Notes under the pieces: model-generated
The model's database searches: none
What the model saw: the letters and a program-made list of their open reading frames with translations, nothing else
Told to the model about the DNA's origin: nothing
Shown here: positions 37,819 through 47,192 of the stretch, piece by piece
Numbering within the stretch: position 1 is the stretch's first letter
How the letters are laid out: each line of letters begins with the position of its first letter
NCBI RefSeq assembly: GCF_023555375.1
Contig: NZ_JAJSEE010000002.1
Coordinates: 428,424-492,423, forward strand
Source: Guyparkeria hydrothermalis
GTDB taxonomy: Bacteria; Pseudomonadota; Gammaproteobacteria; Halothiobacillales; Halothiobacillaceae
Length of the DNA: 64,000 nucleotides
Direction: 5' to 3'
Translations under genes and position numbers: made by a program

Positions 37819-38079
37819 TCAGTCTTCGGCGACGCCGAATTTCTTGTCGATGGCGTTCATGCGCCAGGCGTAGAAGAAGATCAGCACCACGAAGGTGAAG
37901 ATCGAGCCTTGCTGCGCGAACCAGAAGCCCAGCGGGTAGCCGCCCAGCGAGATCTGGTTGAGCGTATCGACCAGCAGAATGCCGAATACGTAGGACACCA
38001 GGAACCAGACGACCAGACAGCCGAACAGTACCTTCAGGTTGGCGCGCCAGTAATCGGCGCGGTTGGAACGTTGCTCCAT
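37819..38079 (-). CDS. DUF4212 symporter small subunit
   Basis: 86 residues with two membrane helices (VLFGCLVVWFLVSYVFGILL and GSIFTFVVLIFFYAWRM) and the DUF4212 start RADYWRANLK. The family is found next to SSS symporters as a putative small subunit. CGAGGAGCC lies upstream of the ATG. Repeat copy B ends 49 nt upstream of its start codon. Confidence 0.9.
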   Translation of the reverse strand: MEQRSNRADYWRANLKVLFGCLVVWFLVSYVFGILLVDTLNQISLGGYPLGFWFAQQGSIFTFVVLIFFYAWRMNAIDKKFGVAED

Positions 38080-38561
38080 AAGTGGCTCCTCGAGTTTCGG
38101 TTGAGTCCGAACGTTTTATGTCTTCCCTGGGAACCTCTGCACGAATGCCATACCGCTCTGCGCGCCTTGAGCCGGGCAGATGCAAGGCGACCGTCCGCCG
38201 CGCAAGGGTGTCCCCTTGTCAAGGACGGCAACGCAGCAGGTGCTCGGCTCAAGACGCGCCCTGCGGGGCTTGGCGAGTCGCCCGTGCTCCGCGTTGCGAT
38301 GCCTTGTCGTGGCCACCGGCACGCCGGCGACATCGCGCCTTGATCACGCACGATTCGCCAAGCCAGAGCGGCATGGCATTCGTGCAGAGGTTCCCCGCCC
38401 GCCGAGGTCGGGGCCTGGCGGGTATCACGCACCCACCACGCCCGGACCCCGGAGCAAGGTAAGCCTACTGGAACCGTGAGGCAAAAGGGAACCTCAGTTT
38501 TCGTGATGGGGCATAGGGAAATGCGGTGCCGACCGGGTGGCCGACAAGGCCCGCGTCCGGC
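38080..38561. other. Intergenic region holding repeat copy B
   Basis: 482 nt without a gene, between the nucleotidyltransferase gene's end and the DUF4212 gene start (both -). 38129-38395 is repeat copy B. The rest (38396-38561) is unremarkable GC-rich sequence apart from a 9-nt match to the element end at 38488-38496. No terminator is evident. Confidence 0.7.
38129..38395 (+). repeat. Palindromic intergenic element, copy B (long form)
   Basis: 267 bp. Terminal inverted repeats of about 32 bp: the left end GGGAACCTCTGCACGAATGC (continuing through CATACCGCTCTG) matches the reverse complement of the right end with one mismatch. Inside are nested inverted pairs, CTTGGCGAGTCG/CGATTCGCCAAG and CGCCTTGAGCCG/CGGCTCAAGACG. 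It shares its outer and most inner sequence with copy C but has 85 extra bp (38163-38247). Confidence 0.88.
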
Positions 38562-40448
38562 TCAGAGCTGGTAGGCGATGGCGAGGTGTTGCTGGAGCTT
38601 GCGGGCGATACGGAAGGACTCCTTGAGTAGCCGCTGGGTCAGCCCGTCGAGTCGATCCGGGTCGATCAGGTTGTCCGGCGACTCGCCGCGCTGGATCTGC
38701 GCGTACTGGTGGCGCAGTCGCAGGCGCTGGATAAAGTCGTAGGCGGCGGTCAGGTCGTCGGCCGGCAAGGCACGTTCGGGCACCAGCGCCAGGCGCTGGT
38801 CGGTCCGGGTCGCTTGTGCGCCCTCGGCCAGCGCCTCGATGCGGGCGGCATCGACGAACGGCGTCGCGCCTTCGGTCTTGATGTCGATGCCCCGCTGACC
38901 GCCGCGCGAGCGAGTGCGGAACCCGCCGAACAGGGTCAGCGGTGGCTGGTTGCGCAGGGCGTTGGCGGCAAGCTGGCGACGGAAACGGCTGTTCTTCCTG
39001 GCCGGTTCGCGCCAGGCGCTCGCCCATTGCTCGAACAATGATTGGCTGCCCGCCAGTCCGCGCGCGTCGAAGAAGATACTGGCCTTGAGCAGGTGCTCCG
39101 GCGTGCCCTGGTCGATCCAGCCGCGAAAGCGCGTGCCCCATTCGTCGACCGACAGGCAGAGATCCGGGTTGCCCGCCATGATGTTGCCCGGGCACAGCGG
39201 GTAGCCGAGTTGATCCAGGGCCTCGTTGACGCGGCGGGCGAGTGGCAGCAGGTGGTCGCGCGCGGTCTGCGGGTCGAGCGGCCCATCGAAGACCAGCCCG
39301 TTGTCCTGGTCGGTGGCCAGCGTCTGTTCCGAGCGCGCCTCGCTGCCAAAGGTGAGCCAGCACCACTCCAGCTCCGCCGGCAGGGGGGCGTCCTCGAAGG
39401 TCAGCCCGATCACCCGCCGGGCGATGGCATCGTTGATCCCGGACACGATCCGGCTGATCGGCGCGAATCCCGAGCCGGATTCGAGCAGCGCGCCGACGAT
39501 ACCCGGCACCTCGTGGCGGATGTCGGCCAGCGCCTCGATATCGCGCGCGCGTCCGATCCGCTGGTGCAGCAGGCCCGGGGTCATGGCGTTGACGCGGTAG
39601 AGTGCGCCCTCGTCGAGCACGCCCAGGGGCTCGTCGCGGCCCCGCTCGGTTACCAGCAGGTGATGAAAGCCGTGCTCGGCCAGGCTCACGGCCGCCTCGA
39701 GCAGCGAGGTGTCGGCATCGATGCCGACCGGGTCGCGCGTGGCGATCTCGGCCAGCGTGGTGTCGGCCGGCCGGGTCAGGCCGCGGAAGGCCAGATCGCG
39801 CAGCGTGGCGATGCCGAAACCGTCGGACAGGCGCACCAGGATCGCCTCGCCGCCGTGGGACTCGAGCTCGCGGGCCGCCTCGGCGAGGGTGGTGCCACCA
39901 TCGAGTGTCAGCGTGCGGGCCTCCATGCGGGCGCGAATGGGGGTGGCCGGGTCGAGCAGGGCGCCCGATCCGCCGGCGTCGCCCTCGATCTCCTCGGCCA
40001 CCGGGCCGCGGGTGAGCAGGTGGCCGATGCGTCGGGTACAGAAATCGTCGAAGGCCTCGCTCTCGCGCCGAAGCCGTTCGAAGGCGTCGGCCGGCAGGGC
40101 CACGGCCTGGCCGGCGTCGGCGACCACCTGGCGGGTGCTGACCGGTCGGCGTTCCATCAGTGCCCCGAGCGGGAAGCTGTCGCCCCGGCCCAGCGACCAG
40201 ACCGGATGGCCGTCGGAGCCGTCGACCAGGCCGTCCACCCGCCCCGAGAGCAGCACGAAGAACGTCTTCGGCGGGCCCATGCGCGGCTCGAGCAGTACCT
40301 CGCCCCGCTCGAGCCGACGGATTCGACCGCGACGCATCGACCGCGACAGCACGCCGGGGTCGATGCGGTCGAAGGGCGCGATCTCGCGCAGGGCGACGAG
40401 GGCCTCGCGGGCGTCTTCGGGGAGGTTGGTCGGATCGTGATCGCCCAT
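38562..40448 (-). CDS. cNMP-binding/CBS/DUF294 nucleotidyltransferase signalling protein
   Basis: 628 residues, four domains: cyclic-nucleotide-binding-like (about 25-145), a CBS pair (about 170-285), a GlnD-like nucleotidyltransferase with GSEARSEQTLATDQDN (368-383) and a DUF294 C-terminal helical domain (about 480-625). Proteins of this build are often next to DUF4212/SSS symporters and are thought to regulate them. ATG 40448 has CCGGAG upstream; the frame stays open for 46 more codons into repeat copy C, which I reject as coding. Confidence 0.9.
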   Translation of the reverse strand: MGDHDPTNLPEDAREALVALREIAPFDRIDPGVLSRSMRRGRIRRLERGEVLLEPRMGPPKTFFVLLSGRVDGLVDGSDGHPVWSLGRGDSFPLGALMERRPVSTRQVVADAGQAVALPADAFERLRRESEAFDDFCTRRIGHLLTRGPVAEEIEGDAGGSGALLDPATPIRARMEARTLTLDGGTTLAEAARELESHGGEAILVRLSDGFGIATLRDLAFRGLTRPADTTLAEIATRDPVGIDADTSLLEAAVSLAEHGFHHLLVTERGRDEPLGVLDEGALYRVNAMTPGLLHQRIGRARDIEALADIRHEVPGIVGALLESGSGFAPISRIVSGINDAIARRVIGLTFEDAPLPAELEWCWLTFGSEARSEQTLATDQDNGLVFDGPLDPQTARDHLLPLARRVNEALDQLGYPLCPGNIMAGNPDLCLSVDEWGTRFRGWIDQGTPEHLLKASIFFDARGLAGSQSLFEQWASAWREPARKNSRFRRQLAANALRNQPPLTLFGGFRTRSRGGQRGIDIKTEGATPFVDAARIEALAEGAQATRTDQRLALVPERALPADDLTAAYDFIQRLRLRHQYAQIQRGESPDNLIDPDRLDGLTQRLLKESFRIARKLQQHLAIAYQL

Positions 40449-40477
40449 GGTCACTCCGGGGTTGGGCTGGACGGGTA

Positions 40478-40658
40478 GGGAAGGTCTGCACGAATGCCAT
40501 ATCGCTCTGCGCTCAAGACGCGCCCTGCGGGGCTTGGCGAGTCGCCCGTGCTCCGCGTTGCGATGTCTTGACGTGGCCACCGGCACGCCGGCGACCTCGC
40601 GCCTTGATCACGAACGACTCGCCAAGCCAGAGTGGCATGGCATTCGTACAGATCTCCC
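40478..40658 (+). repeat. Palindromic intergenic element, copy C (middle form)
   Basis: About 181 bp (core 40483-40654). Left end GGTCTGCACGAATGCCATAT pairs with right end GGCATGGCATTCGTACAGAT. It is the same as copy B without the 85-bp inner segment. It lies between divergent genes: 29 nt from the nucleotidyltransferase start codon on one side and 48 nt from the GlcG-like start codon on the other, so any promoters must be inside it or in those short flanks. Confidence 0.88.
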
Positions 40659-40706
40659 CTACGCTCGAACGGGTACGAGTGTCACAACCATAGCGGAGGT
40701 TTTGCC

Positions 40707-41237
40707 ATGAGGGGAGTGTCGATAGGTCGAGTGCTGGTGCCGGTGCTGATGCCCGCGCTGATGTCAGTCGCCACCGCCGTCCCCGCCGAGGAGCACGCCG
40801 ACGGCGTCGGTGACGTGGTCACGAGCGATCGGATCGGGATGGGACTGGCCGCGGACATCGCCGAGGAGGCCGTTGCCGCCTGCACGCGCAATGGCTATTC
40901 GGTCACCGCGGTGGTGGTCGACCCGTCGGGCGATCCGCAGGTGATGATGCGCGCCACGCACGCGCCGCGGTTTACCCGCCAGATCGCCACCGACAAGGCC
41001 CGTGCCGTGATCCTGTCGGGGATCGATTCCGGGGCGTTTCGCGCCAACCGCGAGGACATCCGCATGGAGATGAATCACGTCGACGGCATCCTCGTGCTCG
41101 ACGGGGCGGTGGCGATCGAATCGGCGGGCTCGACCATCGGTGCGCTGGGCGTCAGTGGGGCACCCGGCGGAGACAAGGACGCCGAGTGCGCCCGCGAGTC
41201 ACTGGAGGCGCACTTCGACCGGCTGCAGCTGCGTTAG
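40707..41237 (+). CDS. Exported GlcG/HbpS-type heme-binding-like protein
   Basis: 176 residues: signal peptide (about 1-24, ending ATAVPA) and a GlcG/HbpS domain (about 45-176) with VVVDPSGDPQVMMRATHAP, SGIDSGAFRANRED and GALGVSGAPGGDKDAECA. Members bind heme or act beside two-component and glycolate systems; function here is unknown. ATG 40707 has GCGGAGGT. The stop is immediately followed by a 19-bp match to the repeat-element end. Confidence 0.85.
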   Translation: MRGVSIGRVLVPVLMPALMSVATAVPAEEHADGVGDVVTSDRIGMGLAADIAEEAVAACTRNGYSVTAVVVDPSGDPQVMMRATHAPRFTRQIATDKARAVILSGIDSGAFRANREDIRMEMNHVDGILVLDGAVAIESAGSTIGALGVSGAPGGDKDAECARESLEAHFDRLQLR

Positions 41238-41255
41238 GGAATCTCTGCACGATTA
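41237..41255 (+). repeat. Possible relic of the palindromic element, single end
   Basis: GGGAATCTCTGCACGATTA resembles the outer end of copy B (GGGAACCTCTGCACGAATG) and abuts the stop codon of the GlcG-like gene. No partner arm is present. Confidence 0.45.
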
Positions 41256-41271
41256 CCGAGTGTCCTTCGGT

Positions 41272-42162
41272 TTAAGCGTCGATCGGGCAGGGGCAGCTGC
41301 CTCGCTCGATCTGCACCGTGGCGTGCTGGATGCCGAAGCGCTGCCGCAGGTCCAACTGGAGTTCGTGCAGGAACGCATCGCCGTCGGCGGGCGGATCGGA
41401 CATCACCAGGTGAACACTCAACGCGGTCTCGCGGGTGGACAGGGCCCAGACGTGCAGATGGTGGTGATCGGTCACGCCGGGCAGGGCGGCGAGGTGACGT
41501 TCGACCTCGGCCAGGTCGACGTCCTCGGGCACGCCGTGCAGCACCAGTTGCAGCGAGTGGCGCACCAGGCCGATGGCCGGAACGAGGATGACCAGACTGA
41601 CCAGGATGCTCAGCAGCGGGTCGATCAACGCAAAGCCGGTCAGCAGCACGATCAGGCCGGAAACCGCCACGGCCACCGAGACGGCCGCGTCGGCGGCCAT
41701 GTGCAGGAAGGCGCCGCGCAGGTTGAGGTCGTGTTTCTGCCCCGAGATCAGCAGCCAGGCGGTGGTGGTGTTGACCACGACCCCGGCAAGCGCAACGCCA
41801 ATCACGAGCAGCCCATGCACGGCCGGCGGGTCGGCCAAGCGCATGCCCGCCTCCCAGAGGATCCACAGCGAGACCAGCGCCAGCGTTACCCCGTTGATCA
41901 GCGCGGCGAGCAGCGTGCTGCTGCCCAGCCCGTAACTGAACTGGGGCGAGGCGATCCGTCGAGTCAGGCGATTGGCGCCCCAGGCAAGCAAGAGCCCCAG
42001 CACGTCGCCGAGGTTGTGGGCCGCGTCGGCCAGCAGCGCCATGGATTGCCCGAGCACCCCGGCGATCGCCTCGATGACGACAAAACCGAGGTTGAGAACG
42101 ATGCCGATGCCCAGGGCCCGCCCGGCGGCATCGCTGACGTCATGGTGGTGATGGGCGTGCAT
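41272..42162 (-). CDS. Cation diffusion facilitator (zinc-type exporter)
   Basis: 296 residues, six membrane segments plus a C-terminal cytoplasmic domain (about 205-290). Starts with a His-rich tail (MHAHHHHD). Metal sites ADAAHNLGD in TM2 and HMAADAAVS in TM5 (H-x3-D) match the CzcD/ZitB zinc exporters. Convergent with the GlcG-like gene. No metal-responsive regulator is adjacent. Confidence 0.92.
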   Translation of the reverse strand: MHAHHHHDVSDAAGRALGIGIVLNLGFVVIEAIAGVLGQSMALLADAAHNLGDVLGLLLAWGANRLTRRIASPQFSYGLGSSTLLAALINGVTLALVSLWILWEAGMRLADPPAVHGLLVIGVALAGVVVNTTTAWLLISGQKHDLNLRGAFLHMAADAAVSVAVAVSGLIVLLTGFALIDPLLSILVSLVILVPAIGLVRHSLQLVLHGVPEDVDLAEVERHLAALPGVTDHHHLHVWALSTRETALSVHLVMSDPPADGDAFLHELQLDLRQRFGIQHATVQIERGSCPCPIDA

Positions 42163-42390
42163 GGACGGACCTTAGCAGGGGCGCGGCCTGTCGGCCGACG
42201 CTTGGAGACGACAGCCGGAAGCAGAAGCTGGAAGAGAACGAGCGGGGGGATCGTGGAAATCCGCCGGCCACCTTGCGCGCCGCGTATCCCGTAGGAGCGG
42301 CTTTAGCCGCGATACGCAATGGTGCCTGCGTATGGTTTCGCGCCTGAAGGCGCTCCCACGTTGGTCACCAAGCGCTGTGCAAGCTCGACG
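42163..42390. other. Intergenic region with an inverted REP pair
   Basis: 228 nt between the CDF exporter start and the cnoX end (both -). Apart from the REP pair at 42291-42359 nothing stands out. Confidence 0.7.
42291..42359. repeat. Inverted pair of REP sequences (BIME-like)
   Basis: First unit GTAGGAGCGGCTTTAGCCGC(GA) at 42291-42312, second unit in reverse, TCGCGCCTGAAGGCGCTCCC(AC), at 42338-42359. These are GTAG-type REP sequences as in Pseudomonas and Xanthomonas, normally mobilised by a RAYT transposase encoded elsewhere. Short GCGTAT/ATACGC repeats flank the units. Confidence 0.85.
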
Positions 42391-43254
42391 TCAGTGCAGC
42401 AGGCCGAACATCTTGCGGCGGTACTGGCGCGTGAGCGGGTGTTCGTTGCCCAGGAGCTCGAACAGGTCGATCATCCCGCGCCGGCCGGCATCGTCGTTGT
42501 AGCCGCGGTCGCGCAGCATCATCTGGTAGTACTGCTCCAGCGCCTCCTCGATGTCGTTGCGCATGGCGAGCTTGGCGGCCAGCGCCTCGCGGGCCTCGCA
42601 ATCCTTGGGGTCCTTCTCGATGCGGGTGCGCAGTTCGTCTTCCGGCGGGCCGGACTGGGCCGAGCGCGCCATGCCGATGCGGGCCTTGAACGACTTCACG
42701 TCCTCGCGGTTGGCCGCGTCGACCGGCAGCGACTCGAGGATCTCCCAGGCCTGGTCGAGGTCGCCCTGCTCGGCGATCACGTCGGCGATGTCGAGCAGCA
42801 CCTCGACGTTGCCCGGCTCCTGCCGGTTGGCCTGCTTGAGCAGGTCCATGGCCTGGTCGATGGCGCCCGCGGCGCGCACCTGCTGGGCCTCGCGGCGCAG
42901 TTTGTCGATCTCGGAGAGCACGTGGCGGCCGATGAACTCGCGGATCTGCCCCTCGGGCAGGGCACCCTGGAACTGGTCGACCGGCCGGCCGCCGACGAAC
43001 ATCATCACCGTGGGCAGGCTGCGCACGCCGAACTGCTGGGCCAGCTCCTGCTCGGCCTCGGTGTCGACCTTGGCAAGCTTTACCTGGCCGGCCATGCCCT
43101 CGACGACCTGCGAGAGCAACGGCATCAACTGGCGACAGGGGCCGCACCATTCCGCCCAGAAATCGACCAGCACGGGGGTTTCCCGCGAGGCTTCCACCAC
43201 CTGCTCGTGGAATGTCTGGGCCGTGACGGAAAAGACGTGCGCGCTTTCGCTCAT
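42391..43254 (-). CDS. cnoX: Thioredoxin/TPR co-chaperone CnoX (YbbN)
   Basis: 287 residues: thioredoxin domain (about 1-110) with FWAEWCGPCRQL (C37, C40) and a C-terminal TPR-like helical region (about 120-287). CnoX protects proteins during oxidative stress and hands them to GroEL or DnaK. E. coli CnoX has lost the CxxC pair, while this one keeps an apparently redox-active CGPC. ATG 43254; a sigma-32-like promoter is about 40 nt upstream. Confidence 0.9.
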   Translation of the reverse strand: MSESAHVFSVTAQTFHEQVVEASRETPVLVDFWAEWCGPCRQLMPLLSQVVEGMAGQVKLAKVDTEAEQELAQQFGVRSLPTVMMFVGGRPVDQFQGALPEGQIREFIGRHVLSEIDKLRREAQQVRAAGAIDQAMDLLKQANRQEPGNVEVLLDIADVIAEQGDLDQAWEILESLPVDAANREDVKSFKARIGMARSAQSGPPEDELRTRIEKDPKDCEAREALAAKLAMRNDIEEALEQYYQMMLRDRGYNDDAGRRGMIDLFELLGNEHPLTRQYRRKMFGLLH

Positions 43255-43295
43255 GGTCGGATGATCCTCGTGGGTGTTGGTTCGACTGCGCCCCG

Positions 43296-43324
43296 ACATG
43301 GTGATGGCCGGGCGGGTTTTCAAG
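43296..43324 (-). promoter_or_regulatory. Candidate sigma-32 promoter of cnoX
   Basis: On the minus strand: CTTGAAA (43324-43318), 14-nt spacer, CACCATGT (43303-43296), one mismatch to CCCCATNT. The cnoX start codon is 42 nt beyond the -10. Confidence 0.6.
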
Positions 43325-43352
43325 GTTGCCGCCGGGATCGGCCACGGCGCCG

Positions 43353-43381
43353 GTGTCAGGCCCCGGGCGGGCGTGTACACT
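43353..43381 (+). promoter_or_regulatory. Candidate sigma-70 promoter of parE
   Basis: GTGTCA, 17-nt spacer, TACACT. Divergent from the cnoX promoter, with about 97 nt of leader before parE. Confidence 0.45.
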
Positions 43382-43385
43382 TTGA

Positions 43386-45389
<2,004 letters not shown>

Positions 45390-45395
45390 CCCGCC

Positions 45396-47192
45396 ATGTC
45401 GGACCACGGGGTCCGGTCAGGTGGCCAGGGAAGCCGGGGCGGCAACGGGCGAGCGGTCGACAGGCGGGTCACCCGCGGGTTGGCCGCGGCGTTGCTGCTC
45501 CTGCCCGGCCTTGTCGCCGCGGCCAGCCCCCAGCTGCAGCTCACCGGCCTGTCGGAGACCCGCCTGGTCACCAACGTCGGCCTGTCGGTGCCGCGCATCG
45601 GTTTTTCCTGCCAGGCCAGCACCGCGCATATCCGGCGTTACCTCGATGCCGCCAGTCAGGCGGCCGAGGAGGCCCTGCAGGCCTACGGGCACTTCAACGC
45701 CACCATCCGCCCGTCGATCCAGTCGCGTGAGGATTGCCGCGATCCGGCGCTCGACATCGACGCCGGGCCGGTAACCACCGTCGAGTCGGTGAGCATTGAG
45801 CTGCCCGAGGCGATCGAGGAGATCGAGTCGGTCAGCGAGTTCGTCGCCGAGCGGCGCCCCTCGACCGGGGACCCCCTCGATCAGGCCGGCTACGACGCCC
45901 TGCGCGACGGCATCCTCGGTCGGGTGCAGAAGGCGGGGTACCTCGACGCGCGCTACACGCGCCGCGAACTGGCGGTCGACCCGGCCACGCAATCGGCACG
46001 CATCGCGCTCACGCTCGAGGCGGGGCCGCGCTATCGCTTCGGCGAGGTGACGATCGAGCAGTCGATCCTCGAGCCCGAATTGGCCCGGCGCCTGACCGGG
46101 GTGCCCGAGGGCGCGCCCTACACCAGCCGCGACCTGCTCGCGATGAACCAGAACCTCACCGGCACGGCGTACTTCGAGTCTGTCGCGGTGCGCCCGAAAC
46201 TCGACGAGCGCGAGAATCGCGAGGTGCCGGTCGAGATCACCACCTACCGCAACCCGCGCACCTCCTACGAGCTGCGCGCCGGCTACGCCACCGACGTCGG
46301 CCCGCGCGTGGGAGCCAAGGTCACGCGCCGTTACGTCAACAAGCGCGGTCACCAGTGGTCGGCGCGCACCGAGCTCTCCGCGATCGAGCAGCGCCTCGAC
46401 ACCAGCTACACCATCCCGCGGGCCACCGACCCGCTGCGCGAGCGGTTCGACATCTACGCGCGGGTCACCCGCGAGGACAACAACGACATCCTCACAACCG
46501 CGGCGGCCACCGGCGTGCAGTGGGTGCGCGAGACCGATCCGTGGACGCGCTCGCTGTTCACCGAGTACCTGCTCGATCGCACCCGCTACGGTGACGACCC
46601 AGCCGAATCGAACGGCTTTGCCATCGTAGGTGGCCGGTTAGGGTACCAGGGGCTCGACGACCCGCTGTTTCCCACCGAGGGCGTGGTGTTCGATGTCTCC
46701 CTGCAGGGGGCGGCCGAGCCGGTCGCCTCGGCGGCGAGCTTCGTCCGCGGTCGGGTCTTTGCCGGCGGCTACCTGCCGGTGGGCGACTGGATCCTCGCTG
46801 CCCGGGGCGAGGCCGGCGTGATCGTGACCGACGAGTTCGACAAGATGCCGCGCTCGCTGCGCTTCTTCACCGGCGGCGACCGCTCGGTGCGCGGTTACGA
46901 GTACGAGTCGCTCTCGCCCCGCGACGAGGACGGCACGCGCACCGGCGGCAAGTACCTGCTGGCCGGCAGCCTGGAGGCCATGGTCCCGGTGGTCGGCGAT
47001 GACTGGTACGTCGCCGCCTTCGTCGACACCGGCAACGCCTACACCGACCCCGAGGCCGAGCTCAAGACCGGGGCCGGGGTGGGGGTGCGCTGGCGCTCGC
47101 CGGTGGGCATCCTGCGGGTCGATCTTGCCCAGCCGCTCGACGGCACCGATGGCCTGCCGATGCTGCACCTCGGGTTGGGGGCGGCGTTTTGA
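45396..47192 (+). CDS. tamA: Outer-membrane translocation and assembly protein TamA
   Basis: 598 residues: signal segment (about 25-43, GLAAALLLLPGLVAAA), three POTRA-like domains (about 45-290) and a BamA-type 16-strand barrel with the conserved FFTGGDRSVRGYEYESL and C-terminal LHLGLGAAF. Works with TamB in inserting outer-membrane proteins or moving lipids. 6 nt after parE, 4-nt overlap with tamB. Confidence 0.93.
   Translation: MSDHGVRSGGQGSRGGNGRAVDRRVTRGLAAALLLLPGLVAAASPQLQLTGLSETRLVTNVGLSVPRIGFSCQASTAHIRRYLDAASQAAEEALQAYGHFNATIRPSIQSREDCRDPALDIDAGPVTTVESVSIELPEAIEEIESVSEFVAERRPSTGDPLDQAGYDALRDGILGRVQKAGYLDARYTRRELAVDPATQSARIALTLEAGPRYRFGEVTIEQSILEPELARRLTGVPEGAPYTSRDLLAMNQNLTGTAYFESVAVRPKLDERENREVPVEITTYRNPRTSYELRAGYATDVGPRVGAKVTRRYVNKRGHQWSARTELSAIEQRLDTSYTIPRATDPLRERFDIYARVTREDNNDILTTAAATGVQWVRETDPWTRSLFTEYLLDRTRYGDDPAESNGFAIVGGRLGYQGLDDPLFPTEGVVFDVSLQGAAEPVASAASFVRGRVFAGGYLPVGDWILAARGEAGVIVTDEFDKMPRSLRFFTGGDRSVRGYEYESLSPRDEDGTRTGGKYLLAGSLEAMVPVVGDDWYVAAFVDTGNAYTDPEAELKTGAGVGVRWRSPVGILRVDLAQPLDGTDGLPMLHLGLGAAF

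Noticed and set aside
38488..38496. GGGAACCTC resembling the end of the palindromic element
   Set aside because: Only nine bases match and the following sequence diverges, so chance is likely.
40449..40586. Upstream in-frame extension of the nucleotidyltransferase gene
   Set aside because: The extra codons lie in repeat copy C and the spacer, and a better start with a ribosome site exists at 40448.
40632..40706. Upstream in-frame extension of the GlcG-like gene
   Set aside because: It would begin in repeat copy C and destroy the signal peptide; ATG 40707 has a good ribosome site.
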